A stretch of DNA of 64,000 nt, taken from positions 47,059-111,058 of the forward strand of contig NZ_LNQB01000066.1 in the NCBI RefSeq assembly GCF_001651875.1. The letters are read 5' to 3'. The notes beneath the pieces are model-generated. The model was not told where the DNA came from. It did not search any database and worked only from the letters and a program-made list of their open reading frames with translations. Positions within the stretch are counted from its first letter, which is position 1. Each line of letters starts with the position of its first letter. This document shows, piece after piece, positions 1-7,953 of this stretch. The translations under genes were made by a program, and so were the position numbers. This DNA comes from Sinorhizobium saheli. Lineage in GTDB: Bacteria > Pseudomonadota > Alphaproteobacteria > Rhizobiales > Rhizobiaceae.

Positions 1-600
1 GAGATCGGCGGCGAAATCCTGCCAATCGAGCTTCACCGCCCTGGCGAACTGGTTCGGCAGGTCGGCGACCGCCCGCTTGAGCCCCGCGTCGCCGGTCCAT
101 TCGCCGAGGACGGCAAGGCCCGCAACGACAGAGTTGACGTAGGACTTGGTCGCCGCGACGGCGATTTCGGGGCCGGCGAGGATATCGAGCGGGTGGGTGC
201 AGGCCGCCGCGATCGGCGAAGGCAGCGTGTTCGTGAGCGCGATCGAGACGGCGCCGGCGCGGGTCGCGGCTTGAGCCATGGCGACGATGTCCGGGCTCTT
301 GCCCGACTGCGAGATGGCAATCGCCGCGGCCCCGCCGAGCTTCAGCTCCGCGCCGTAGATCGAGGCAAGCGACGGCCCGAGCGAGGCGACGGGGCGGCCG
401 GCCGAAAGCTCGATCGCATATTTCAGGAACAGGGCGGCGTGGTCGGAGGAACCGCGGGCGATCGTCACGAGAAAGGCCGGGTCCTTGGCGCGAAGGGCGG
501 CGCCGGCGGCGGCGAGTGCTGCGGCCGAACGCTCCAGCAACCGGGCGGCGGCCTCGGGAATCTCGTCGATCTCGCGCCGCATGTTGGTCTGCATGGTCAT
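1..600 (-). CDS. SIS-domain amino-sugar-6-phosphate deaminase/isomerase (partial, 3' end outside window)
   Basis: These are the first 200 codons of a SIS-domain protein; its end lies left of the window. Visible SIS motifs are RGSSDHAA (residues 49-56), SQSGKSPD (97-104) and GPEIAVAATKSY (143-154), the last being typical of the isomerase half of GlmS. There is no N-terminal glutaminase domain, so the family expectation is a GlmS-like or AgaS-like deaminase converting glucosamine-6-phosphate to fructose-6-phosphate plus ammonia (NagB-II type), not a synthase. It is the third gene of a leftward operon after the kinase and the GntR regulator, 68 bases behind the regulator. ATG at 600 opens the frame; a second in-frame ATG lies two codons in. 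The substrate is inferred from context. Confidence 0.85.
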   Translation of the reverse strand, partial: MTMQTNMRREIDEIPEAAARLLERSAAALAAAGAALRAKDPAFLVTIARGSSDHAALFLKYAIELSAGRPVASLGPSLASIYGAELKLGGAAAIAISQSGKSPDIVAMAQAATRAGAVSIALTNTLPSPIAAACTHPLDILAGPEIAVAATKSYVNSVVAGLAVLGEWTGDAGLKRAVADLPNQFARAVKLDWQDFAADL

Positions 601-668
601 GTCCTTTCCTGGATCGCGCTGATCCCGGTGCCGATCCGCGCAATCGAAGCTTATGAGTTAGGGCGGTT

Positions 669-1433
669 TCAGCTTTCGGGAATTGTCAGTTCCGCGACAA
701 AATCATAGGCGTCGCCGCGGTAGAGCGAGCGGGTGAACTCGACGACGCGCCCGGATGCGAGATAGGAGATGCGCTCGATCGAGAGACCGGCCGCGCCGAC
801 GGCAACGCCGAGCATAGAGGCGTCGGGATCCTTGATGTTGCAGGCGGAGATGCGCTGCACCGCGCGCACCGGCCGGGCATTCTTCTTCTCGAGCTCGGCA
901 TAGAGCGACGAGGTGACGACAAGCGGGTCGGGAACGAATTCCGCCGAGACGCAGGCGCGCTCGATCGCAAGCGGCATGTCGTCGGCGATGCGCAGCCGCC
1001 CGAGACGGGCGACCAGTGCGCCGGCCGCAAGCCCGAGCGTCATCATCTCGTCGGGCGAGGGATGGAAGAGCCCCCGCTCCAGCCACTCCGCCCGCGCGTT
1101 GAGGCCGCGGCGGGCCATGTCCTCGGTAAACGAGGTAAGCCGCGAGAGCGATTGCTCGACGCGCGAGACGGGCCGCACGACGAAGGTGCCGGAGCCGTGC
1201 CGGCGCACCAGCAGGCCGTCGCGCACGAGGTCGTCGACGGCCTTGCGCACCGTGACGCGGCTGACATTGGCATAGTCGGCGAGGTCCCTCTCGGGCGGCA
1301 GCGCGTCGCCGTGATTGAGCTTGCCGGAGAGTATCGCGTCCTCGAGCGACTGGCGGAGCTTGAGATAAAGCGGGCCCGCGCCTCCCGACTGCAGGCCTTC
1401 GAGCGGCAGGATGGCGGCAAGCTGCTCGTTCAT
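669..1433 (-). CDS. GntR/HutC-family transcriptional regulator of the amino-sugar cluster
   Basis: 254 residues. Residues 20-90 form the GntR winged helix (PPERDLADYANVSRVTVRKA and a wing ending GSGTFVV). About 105-250 is a UTRA effector domain as in NagR/YvoA and DasR, which bind GlcNAc-6-P or GlcN-6-P. The ATG at 1433 overlaps the kinase stop (ATGA, four bases), so the two are translationally coupled. A longer in-frame reading to 1580 would run into the kinase gene and is rejected. The likely role is repression of the divergent operons through the twin motifs at 2336-2352 and 2471-2487, whose TGGTAT half-sites resemble those known for this subfamily. The effector is inferred. Confidence 0.88.
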   Translation of the reverse strand: MNEQLAAILPLEGLQSGGAGPLYLKLRQSLEDAILSGKLNHGDALPPERDLADYANVSRVTVRKAVDDLVRDGLLVRRHGSGTFVVRPVSRVEQSLSRLTSFTEDMARRGLNARAEWLERGLFHPSPDEMMTLGLAAGALVARLGRLRIADDMPLAIERACVSAEFVPDPLVVTSSLYAELEKKNARPVRAVQRISACNIKDPDASMLGVAVGAAGLSIERISYLASGRVVEFTRSLYRGDAYDFVAELTIPES

Positions 1434-2314
1434 GCAACGACCTCCGGCCGGGAGCCGAAGCGGACGGCCGCAAGCGCCACGGCCCCCGTCAGCGCATCGG
1501 CCTCGGCCTCGACGAAGAGCGGCTGGTGGCGCTCGGCAAGCCAGGGACGGTAAAGTGCCGCGAGCCCGCCGAGCAGGCAAATCGTCCGGCTTCCCCGGGC
1601 GACGACCACGTCGAGCGCCTCGTCGACGGTGGTCGCGGCGGCCTTGAGGAGGCGGAGTGCCACCGGATCGCCGCGCCCGGCACAGTCGAAGACGCGCGGC
1701 GCATAGCGGCCGAACTCGCCGGGCTTGGCGAGGCGGGCGAAATCGACGAGATCGCGCGGATCGTTGTTGAACTCGGCCAGGACCGATTGGGTGACGGCCG
1801 AACTTTCGTGGATGCCGTCGAAGGCAAGCAGGCTTTCCTGCAGCAAGGCATGGCCGATGCGCGCGCCGCTGCCGTGGTCGCCGACGGTGAAGCCCCAGCC
1901 GCCGATGTAGCGCACCTTGTCGCCCTCACGTGCGATATAGATGGTGCCGGTTCCGAGGATGGCGACGGCGCCGTCCTTGTCGCCGAGCGCGCCCTGCAGC
2001 GCGATCAGCCCGTCCGATTCGATTTCGGCGGCGGCAAAGGGAAGCCGCCTCTTCACATAATGGACGGCATCGCCGACATTATGCCCGGCGACGCCGAGAA
2101 TCGCCCGCGCTTCGGCGATGCCGGCCGGATCGAGACCCGCGTCCTGGAAGGCGGCCCGTGCCGCGTCGGCGATATGCTGCAGCGCCGTCTCGGGATCGGT
2201 TAGAATGTTGGCGGCGCCGGCCTTGCCGCGGCCGAGAATTCGGCCGTCCGAAGCCGCGACTGCCGCGCGGCAGCTCGTTCCGCCTCCATCGATTCCGATC
2301 AGGTAAGACGCCAT
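1430..2314 (-). CDS. BadF/BadG-family amino-sugar kinase (GlcNAc/MurNAc kinase-like)
   Basis: 294 residues of the ASKHA fold. The first phosphate loop is LIGIDGGGTS at residues 5-14, the second GTGTIYIA near 119, and an adenosine-site segment GGWGFTVGDHGSGA lies near 135-148. These fit the BadF/BadG/BcrA/BcrD ATPase family that includes N-acetylglucosamine kinase and the MurNAc/GlcNAc kinase MurK. The expected reaction is ATP-dependent 6-phosphorylation of sugar brought in unphosphorylated by an ABC importer, which is needed because MurQ acts only on the 6-phosphate. ATG at 2314 was chosen because the product starts directly before the phosphate loop; an ATG at 2392 would add 26 non-conserved residues and run through the candidate operator. 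First gene of the leftward operon. Confidence 0.85.
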   Translation of the reverse strand: MASYLIGIDGGGTSCRAAVAASDGRILGRGKAGAANILTDPETALQHIADAARAAFQDAGLDPAGIAEARAILGVAGHNVGDAVHYVKRRLPFAAAEIESDGLIALQGALGDKDGAVAILGTGTIYIAREGDKVRYIGGWGFTVGDHGSGARIGHALLQESLLAFDGIHESSAVTQSVLAEFNNDPRDLVDFARLAKPGEFGRYAPRVFDCAGRGDPVALRLLKAAATTVDEALDVVVARGSRTICLLGGLAALYRPWLAERHQPLFVEAEADALTGAVALAAVRFGSRPEVVA

Positions 2315-2335
2315 GGGTACCTCCGTTTCCTCAAG

Positions 2336-2352
2336 ATACCAAAAAAATACCA
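2336..2352 (-). promoter_or_regulatory. Candidate GntR operator before the kinase operon
   Basis: Read on the minus strand this is TGGTATTTTTTTGGTAT, two TGGTAT half-sites 11 bases apart with a T-run between them. It ends 21 bases before the kinase ATG. A near-identical copy in the opposite orientation precedes murQ. The position and the GntR gene in the operon suggest an operator; the binding protein is inferred. Confidence 0.6.
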
Positions 2353-2470
2353 TTAACCAAGCATGATTTCCGGCGAAGATTGACAATTCCATGCATACAA
2401 TTGTTTTTATTGAAGAATTTTATCTACAGCGCGCTTTCTCTCATCAAAAGTTAAATTTCTCCTAGACAAG

Positions 2471-2487
2471 TGGTATTTTTTTGGCAT
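2471..2487 (+). promoter_or_regulatory. Candidate GntR operator before murQ operon
   Basis: Plus-strand TGGTATTTTTTTGGCAT, differing by one base from the copy at 2336-2352 and in mirror orientation to it. It ends 25 bases before the murQ ATG, with a GAGAGGAGAA ribosome-binding region in between. The AT-rich 2393-2470 stretch between the two copies probably holds both promoters, but I cannot assign -35/-10 boxes with confidence. Confidence 0.6.
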
Positions 2488-2512
2488 TAATTCTCGGAGA
2501 GGAGAACGAACG

Positions 2513-3409
2513 ATGCCGCCTGCAGGGACCGAAGAGCGCCACGACGATGCCAGGGGCCTGGATGTGATGCATCCGGCGCCTGCCCTTCGCCTGCTCGCCA
2601 GCGGGCAGCAGGCGGCGGCGAAGTCCGTCGACCGGGCGATCGAGGCGATCGCCGCGGCCGCGGATCTCGCCGCGAAGGTTCTCGCCGCCGGCGGGCGGCT
2701 CGCCTATGCGGGGGCCGGAAGCTCCGGCCTGATGGCCATGGCGGATGCGCTCGAGCTTCCGGGCACCTACGGCATCCCCAAGGAACAGATCGTCATCCTC
2801 CTGGCCGGCGGCGCCCAGAGCCTCGGCGATCTCGCCGGCGGTTACGAGGACGACACGGAGCTCGCACGCGCCGACGTGCGGAATGCCGGCATCACGGCCG
2901 GCGACTGCCTGGTCTCCGTTTCCGCCAGCGGCTCCACTCCCTATGCGCTTGCCGCGGCCGACGAGGCGAGAAAGCGCGGCGCCAGGGTCATCGCGGTCGC
3001 AAACAATGCCGGCGCGGCCCTTTTCGACGGAGCCGACGTCTCGATCCTGCTCGAGACGCCGCCGGAGGTCGTGTCCGGTTCGACGCGCATGGGTGCGGGA
3101 ACGGCGCAGAAGATCGCCTTCAACATGTTCTCGACGATGGTCGGCATCCATCTCGGCCATGTGCTCGACGGCCACATGGTCAATCTGCGCGCCGACAACA
3201 TCAAGCTGCGCGGCCGCGCGATCCGCATCGTCTCCGACATTACCGGCGTCGACGCCGCCGAGGCGGGCAGTCTGATCGCCCGGGCCTCCGGCTCCGTCAA
3301 GCTGGCGATCCTGCTCGCGTCGGGCGCGGGCGACGTCGCCGAGGCCGAAGCCGCACTGGACGAGGCCGACCAGAATTTGCGCCGGGCGATCGCCATCGTC
3401 CGGAGCTGA
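2513..3409 (+). CDS. murQ: N-acetylmuramic acid 6-phosphate etherase
   Basis: 298 residues, the usual MurQ length. It cleaves the D-lactyl ether of MurNAc-6-phosphate to give GlcNAc-6-phosphate and D-lactate. Seen: the SIS-fold loop GAGSSG (67-72), a Glu at 81 in DALELPGTYG and a Glu at 112 in GYEDD (the two positions expected to match the catalytic pair E83/E114 of E. coli MurQ), SASGSTPY (137-144), and the family signature GSTRMGAGTAQK (189-200). A strong GAGAGGAGAA precedes the ATG. It leads the rightward operon with the ABC importer, so this host probably feeds on wall-derived amino sugars or recycles its own wall. Confidence 0.95.
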   Translation: MPPAGTEERHDDARGLDVMHPAPALRLLASGQQAAAKSVDRAIEAIAAAADLAAKVLAAGGRLAYAGAGSSGLMAMADALELPGTYGIPKEQIVILLAGGAQSLGDLAGGYEDDTELARADVRNAGITAGDCLVSVSASGSTPYALAAADEARKRGARVIAVANNAGAALFDGADVSILLETPPEVVSGSTRMGAGTAQKIAFNMFSTMVGIHLGHVLDGHMVNLRADNIKLRGRAIRIVSDITGVDAAEAGSLIARASGSVKLAILLASGAGDVAEAEAALDEADQNLRRAIAIVRS

Positions 3410-3465
3410 ACGATAAACCGGGATCCAAACCGCGCCACCGAGCGCTCAAAACTGGGAGAACCTGA

Positions 3466-4725
3466 ATGACCCGCAACACCATGAAAGGCTTGCTGCTCGC
3501 CTCGAGCATTCTCGGCTCGGCCGGGCTTGCTGAGGCGCAGGACGTGACGCTCACCATCGAGAGCTGGCGCAACGACGACCTGGCGATCTGGCAGGAGAAG
3601 CTGATCCCGGCCTTCGAGGCGAAGAACCCGGGCATCAAGGTGGTCTTCTCGCCCTCCGCCCCGACCGAATACAACGCGGCCCTGAACGCCAAGCTCGACG
3701 CCGGCTCCGCGGGCGACCTCATCACCTGCCGGCCGTTCGACGCCTCCCTCGAACTCTACAACAAGAAGCATCTCGCCGACCTGTCGGGTCTCGCCGGCAT
3801 GGAGAACTTCTCCGACGTCGCCAAGTCCGCCTGGACGACCGATGACGGCAAAACGACCTTCTGCGTGCCGATGGCCTCGGTCATCCACGGCTTCATCTAC
3901 AACAAGGACGCCTTCGACCAGCTCAAGCTTGCCGTGCCGACGACGGAAGAGGAATTCTTTGCCGTCCTCGACAAGATCAAGGCCGACGGCAACTACATCC
4001 CGATGGCGATGGGCACCAAGGATCTCTGGGAAGCCGCGACCATGGGCTACCAGAACATCGGCCCGAACTACTGGAAGGGCGAGGAGGGCCGTTTAGCGCT
4101 GATCAAGGGCGAGCAGAAGCTCACCGACGACGCCTGGGTCGAGCCCTACCGGGTGCTTGCCAAGTGGAAGGACTACCTTGGCGACGGCTTCGAGGCGCAG
4201 ACCTATCCGGACAGCCAGAACCTCTTCACCCTCGGCCGTGCGGCGATCTATCCGGCCGGCTCGTGGGAAATCGCCGGCTTCAACACGCAGGCGCAGTTCA
4301 AGATGGGCGCCTTCCCGCCGCCGGTGAAGAAGGCGGGCGACACCTGCTACATCTCCGACCACAACGACATCGGCATCGGCCTCAACGCCAAGAGCCCGAA
4401 TGCGGAGGCGGCCAAGACCTTCCTGACCTGGGTCGCGTCGCCCGAATTCGCGGAGATCTACGCCAACGCGCTCCCCGGCTTCTTCAGCCTCAACTCGACG
4501 GCGGTGAAGATGACCGACCCGCTCGCCCAGGAATTCGTCTCATGGCGTGAGAAGTGCAAGTCGACGATCCGCTCGACCTACCAGATCCTGTCGCGCGGCA
4601 CGCCGAACCTCGAAAACGAGACCTGGGTGGCCTCTGCCAACGTCATCAACGGCACTGAGAAGCCGGAAGACGCCGCCAAGAAGCTGCAGGAAGGCCTCGA
4701 CAGCTGGTACAAGCCGGCGAAGTGA
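3466..4725 (+). CDS. ABC transporter periplasmic sugar-binding protein
   Basis: 419 residues of the family-1 extracellular sugar-binding type. A signal peptide covers about residues 1-24 with a likely cut at AEA-QD. The mature part has the expected two-lobed composition with many aromatic residues (EIAGFN, WKGEEG, DLWEAA). It follows murQ by 56 bases with GGGAGAA before the ATG. The cargo is most likely MurNAc, GlcNAc or a related wall sugar, inferred only from murQ, the kinase and the deaminase nearby. A strong hairpin follows directly downstream, as often seen where the binding protein needs more copies than its permeases. Confidence 0.88.
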   Translation: MTRNTMKGLLLASSILGSAGLAEAQDVTLTIESWRNDDLAIWQEKLIPAFEAKNPGIKVVFSPSAPTEYNAALNAKLDAGSAGDLITCRPFDASLELYNKKHLADLSGLAGMENFSDVAKSAWTTDDGKTTFCVPMASVIHGFIYNKDAFDQLKLAVPTTEEEFFAVLDKIKADGNYIPMAMGTKDLWEAATMGYQNIGPNYWKGEEGRLALIKGEQKLTDDAWVEPYRVLAKWKDYLGDGFEAQTYPDSQNLFTLGRAAIYPAGSWEIAGFNTQAQFKMGAFPPPVKKAGDTCYISDHNDIGIGLNAKSPNAEAAKTFLTWVASPEFAEIYANALPGFFSLNSTAVKMTDPLAQEFVSWREKCKSTIRSTYQILSRGTPNLENETWVASANVINGTEKPEDAAKKLQEGLDSWYKPAK

Positions 4726-4732
4726 GCCACAG

Positions 4733-4762
4733 GGGCGCGTGGCGATCCGGCCGCGCGCCCCT
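4733..4762 (+). terminator. Intercistronic hairpin after the binding-protein gene
   Basis: GGGGCGCG and CGCGCCCC form an 8-base-pair GC stem around a roughly 14-base loop, eight bases after the stop codon. No T-run follows, so it is more likely a 3' mRNA stabiliser or partial attenuator that raises binding-protein expression over the permeases than a full terminator. This is inferred from position and shape. Confidence 0.5.
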
Positions 4763-5075
4763 CTCCGGGTTGCCAGTTGAGGCGGCGGAGCGGCGCAAAG
4801 CAAGATGAAGTGCGCCGCGTGAGGAACAGGCGGCCGTCTTCATGCGAGCGATCGCAACGAACCCGACGCCGCTTTCCGCCCTTGGGGGCGCTAGGGCATT
4901 TTGCAGTCAGGTGGAATCGCCTGACGTCGCACAAATGCGGCAAAACAAACGGAAAGAGCGGTGGCGCGAACGCATGTGAGCGCATCCGGCTCTGGAGCCA
5001 TGGCGGCAGACGCGCCGCATTTCGAGCGACATCGAGGCTGGCCGGGAGCCAGCGATCAGGACGGGCCAGAGGCCG
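4763..5075. other. Long intra-operon spacer
   Basis: About 350 bases separate the binding-protein stop from the first permease, unusual in an otherwise tightly packed operon. Apart from the hairpin at its start, the main recognisable content is the RIME-like repeat at 4895-4990. Short open frames crossing it lack ribosome-binding sites and family features, so I call no gene. Confidence 0.5.
4895..4990. repeat. RIME-like intergenic element, copy A
   Basis: The segment matches 57058-57135 over most of its length: both share the core TTTGCAGTCAGGTGG, then a short variable stretch, then GCGCGAACGCATGTGAGCGC. Copy A carries a small stem GTCAGG (4905-4910) with CCTGAC (4919-4924). Its size, its palindromes and its intergenic places fit the Rhizobium-specific intergenic mosaic elements known in Sinorhizobium; the family name is from memory. 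This copy lies inside an operon and is therefore transcribed. Confidence 0.7.
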
Positions 5076-6023
5076 ATGAAATCACGCGAAACCACCATGG
5101 ACGCCAGCGCGCTCAAGCGCCCCCGCCGTTGGCATATCCTCGTCTTCCTGCTGCCGGCTCTCGCCGTCTACACGGCGGTGATGATCCTGCCGCTGATCGA
5201 GACGCTGCGCCAGTCCTTCTACAACACGGTCGACGGCCAATATGCCTTCGTGGGCTTGAGCAATTTCAAGGTGCTGTTCGGCGATCCGCGCTGGGCGGCG
5301 GATTTCTGGAACGCGCTTCGCAACAATTTCGTCTTCTTCCTGATCCACATGGCGGTGCAGAACCCGATCGGCATCGCGCTCGCCGCCATGCTGTCGATCC
5401 CGAAGCTGCGCTTCAGCGCCTTCTACCGCACGGCGATCTTCCTGCCGACGCTCCTCTCCTTCGTCATCGTCGGCTTCATCTGGAAGCTGATCCTATCGCC
5501 GATCTGGGGCGTGGCGCCTTACCTCATGGACCTCGTCGGGATGAAATGGCTGTTCGCGCCCTGGCTCGGGCGGCCCGACTCGGCGCTGATCGCGGTGTCG
5601 CTGATCTCGGTCTGGCAATATGTCGGCATCCCGATGATGCTGATCTATGCGGCCCTCCTCAACATCCCGGACGAGGTGATCGAGGCGGCGGAGCTCGACG
5701 GCGTCACCGGCTGGAGCCAGTTCTGGAAGATCAAGCTGCCGCTGATCCTGCCGGCGATCGGCATCGTCTCGATCCTCACCTTCGTCGGCAACTTCAACGC
5801 CTTCGACCTGATCTACACGGTCCAGGGGGCGCTCGCCGGCCCGGACGGCTCGACGGACATCCTTGGCACGCTCCTCTACCGCACCTTCTTCGGTTTCCAG
5901 CTCCAGCTCGGCGACCGCTCGATGGGCGCGACGATCGCGGCGATCATGTTCCTGATCATCCTCGCAGGCGTCTCGCTCTACCTCTTCGTCATCCAGCGCC
6001 GCATGCGCCGCTACCAGTTCTGA
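5076..6023 (+). CDS. ABC sugar transporter permease (MalF-type)
   Basis: 315 residues with about six membrane segments, the first near residues 20-42. The binding-protein-dependent permease loop is visible as EAAELDGVTGWSQFWKIKLP around residues 205-225, the EAA motif that docks the ATPase. It pairs with the next gene to form the membrane channel of the importer. ATG at 5076 has AGAGG five bases upstream; an ATG at 5097 is possible and would drop seven residues. The next gene starts 11 bases after its stop. Confidence 0.9.
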   Translation: MKSRETTMDASALKRPRRWHILVFLLPALAVYTAVMILPLIETLRQSFYNTVDGQYAFVGLSNFKVLFGDPRWAADFWNALRNNFVFFLIHMAVQNPIGIALAAMLSIPKLRFSAFYRTAIFLPTLLSFVIVGFIWKLILSPIWGVAPYLMDLVGMKWLFAPWLGRPDSALIAVSLISVWQYVGIPMMLIYAALLNIPDEVIEAAELDGVTGWSQFWKIKLPLILPAIGIVSILTFVGNFNAFDLIYTVQGALAGPDGSTDILGTLLYRTFFGFQLQLGDRSMGATIAAIMFLIILAGVSLYLFVIQRRMRRYQF

Positions 6024-6034
6024 GGAGGAAAGAC

Positions 6035-6874
6035 ATGTCGAAAGCACGCACCTCCATCGTCCGCACCGGCGCCGTCCACGCCGCGCTGATCGCCTATACG
6101 CTCGTCGCGCTGTTTCCGGTGTTTCTCACGATCGCCAACTCGTTCAAGAGCCGCAACGCGATCTTTCGCGAGCCGCTGGCGATCCCGACGCCCGAGACGT
6201 TCAGCCTGATCGGCTACGAGACGGTGCTGAAGCAGGGCGATTTCCTCGGCTATTTCCAGAACAGCCTCGTGGTCACCGTCGTGTCGATCGCGCTCGTCCT
6301 GCTCTTCGGCGCCATGGCCGCCTTCGCGCTCTCCGAATATCGCTTCCGCGGCAATACGCTGATGGGCCTCTACCTGGCGCTCGGCATCATGATCCCGATC
6401 CGCCTCGGCACGGTTGCGATCCTGCAGGGCATGGTGGCGGCCAACCTCGTCAACACGCTGACGGCACTGATCCTCGTCTATACGGCGCAGGGCCTGCCGC
6501 TCGCGGTCTTCATCCTGTCGGAGTTCATGCGCACCGTCTCGGACGATCTGAAGAACGCCGGGCGCATCGACGGGCTTTCCGAATATGCGATCTTCTTCCG
6601 GCTGGTGCTGCCGCTCGTGCGGCCCGCCATGGCGACGGTCGCCGTCTTCACCATGATCCCGATCTGGAACGACCTCTGGTTCCCGCTGATCCTCGCGCCG
6701 GCGGAGACGACGAAGACCGTGACCCTCGGCTCGCAGATCTTCATCGGCCAGTTCGTCACCAACTGGAACGCGGTGCTCTCGGCACTGTCGCTGGCGATCT
6801 TCCCGGTCCTCGTCCTCTACGTGATCTTCTCGCGGCAATTGATCCGCGGCATCACCGCAGGAGCAGTCAAGTGA
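6035..6874 (+). CDS. ABC sugar transporter permease (MalG-type)
   Basis: 279 residues, six predicted membrane helices. The EAA-type loop (NAGRIDGLSEYAIFFRLVLP) lies near residues 172-191. GAGGAGGAAAG stands just before the ATG at 6035, overlapping the end of the first permease, which argues for tight coupling. The same frame stays open far upstream to 4961, but that stretch is out of frame with and inside the first permease gene and has no membrane or family character, so it was trimmed. The stop overlaps the start of the next gene by four bases (GTGA). Confidence 0.9.
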   Translation: MSKARTSIVRTGAVHAALIAYTLVALFPVFLTIANSFKSRNAIFREPLAIPTPETFSLIGYETVLKQGDFLGYFQNSLVVTVVSIALVLLFGAMAAFALSEYRFRGNTLMGLYLALGIMIPIRLGTVAILQGMVAANLVNTLTALILVYTAQGLPLAVFILSEFMRTVSDDLKNAGRIDGLSEYAIFFRLVLPLVRPAMATVAVFTMIPIWNDLWFPLILAPAETTKTVTLGSQIFIGQFVTNWNAVLSALSLAIFPVLVLYVIFSRQLIRGITAGAVK

Positions 6875-7935
6875 ACTCATCGGCACCCCAGATCCGCGTG
6901 CTCGTCGCCGGCCTCGGCAATATGGGACGCAGCCACGCGCTCGCCTACCACGAAAACCCCGGCTTCGAGATCGCCGGCCTCGTCAACCGGTCCGAGGTCG
7001 CGCTGCCGGAAGCGCTCTCCGGCTATGAGATCAGGCCGTCCTTCCGGGATGCGCTCCTCGAGTTCCGGCCGGAGCTCTGCTCGATCAACACCTACTCGGA
7101 CAGCCATGCCGCCTATGCGGTGACGGCCATGGAGGCCGGCTGCCATGTCTTCGTCGAGAAGCCGCTCGCGACCACGGTCGCCGATGCCGAGCGGGTCGTC
7201 GCCTGCGCGCGGGCGAACGGCCGCAAGCTCGTCGTCGGCTATATCCTGCGCCACCACCCGTCCTGGATGCGGCTGATCGCCGAGGCGCGCAAGCTCGGCC
7301 CGCCCTATGTGTTCCGCATGAACCTGAACCAGCAGTCGAGCGGGGCGACCTGGGAGACGCACAAGTCGCTGATGCAGACGACGGCGCCGATCGTCGACTG
7401 CGGCGTCCACTATGTCGATGTCATGTGCCAGATCACCGACGCGAGGCCCGTCGAGGTGCGCGGCATGGGTTTGAGGCTCTCCGACGAGATCGCCCCGGAC
7501 ATGTACAATTACGGCCACCTCCAGGTCCTCTTCGAGGACGGCTCGGTCGGCTGGTACGAGGCCGGCTGGGGGCCGATGATGTCGGAGACCGCCTTCTTCG
7601 TGAAGGACGTCATCTCGCCGAAAGGTTCGGTCTCGATCGTCATGGACGACAAGGCGAGGTCCGACGATATCGACATGCACACCAGGACCGCCGTCATCCG
7701 GCTGCACGGTGCGGCGACCGGGCGCGACGGCCGGTTCATCGAGGCCGACGAGGACCTGGCGATGGAGGGCGAGCCCGGCCATCAGGAACTCTGCGACCGC
7801 GAGCAGGCCTTCGTGCTCAGGGCCATCCGCGAAGACATCAATCTCGACCGGCACATGGAGGACGCGGTGCAGTCGCTGAAGATCTGCCTCGCGGCCGACG
7901 AAAGCGTGCGCACCGGCAAGCCGGTGAAGCTTTAA
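6871..7935 (+). CDS. Gfo/Idh/MocA-family oxidoreductase
   Basis: 354 residues. An N-terminal Rossmann fold carries GLGNMGRSHA at residues 11-20, and EKPLATT near 95-101 is the family lysine-proline motif at the active site. The rest is the usual C-terminal alpha/beta substrate domain. GTG start at 6871 with AGGAG upstream overlaps the permease stop. Family members are NAD(P)-dependent sugar or inositol dehydrogenases. Its place between permease and ATPase genes implies action on the imported sugar or a derivative, but the substrate cannot be read from sequence. Confidence 0.85.
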   Translation: MNSSAPQIRVLVAGLGNMGRSHALAYHENPGFEIAGLVNRSEVALPEALSGYEIRPSFRDALLEFRPELCSINTYSDSHAAYAVTAMEAGCHVFVEKPLATTVADAERVVACARANGRKLVVGYILRHHPSWMRLIAEARKLGPPYVFRMNLNQQSSGATWETHKSLMQTTAPIVDCGVHYVDVMCQITDARPVEVRGMGLRLSDEIAPDMYNYGHLQVLFEDGSVGWYEAGWGPMMSETAFFVKDVISPKGSVSIVMDDKARSDDIDMHTRTAVIRLHGAATGRDGRFIEADEDLAMEGEPGHQELCDREQAFVLRAIREDINLDRHMEDAVQSLKICLAADESVRTGKPVKL

Positions 7936-7953
7936 TTTCGAAGAGGGCGACAC

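Noticed and set aside
4961..6034. Extension of the second permease frame upstream by 358 codons
   Set aside because: It overlaps the first permease in another frame and lacks membrane segments; ATG 6035 has a strong ribosome site.
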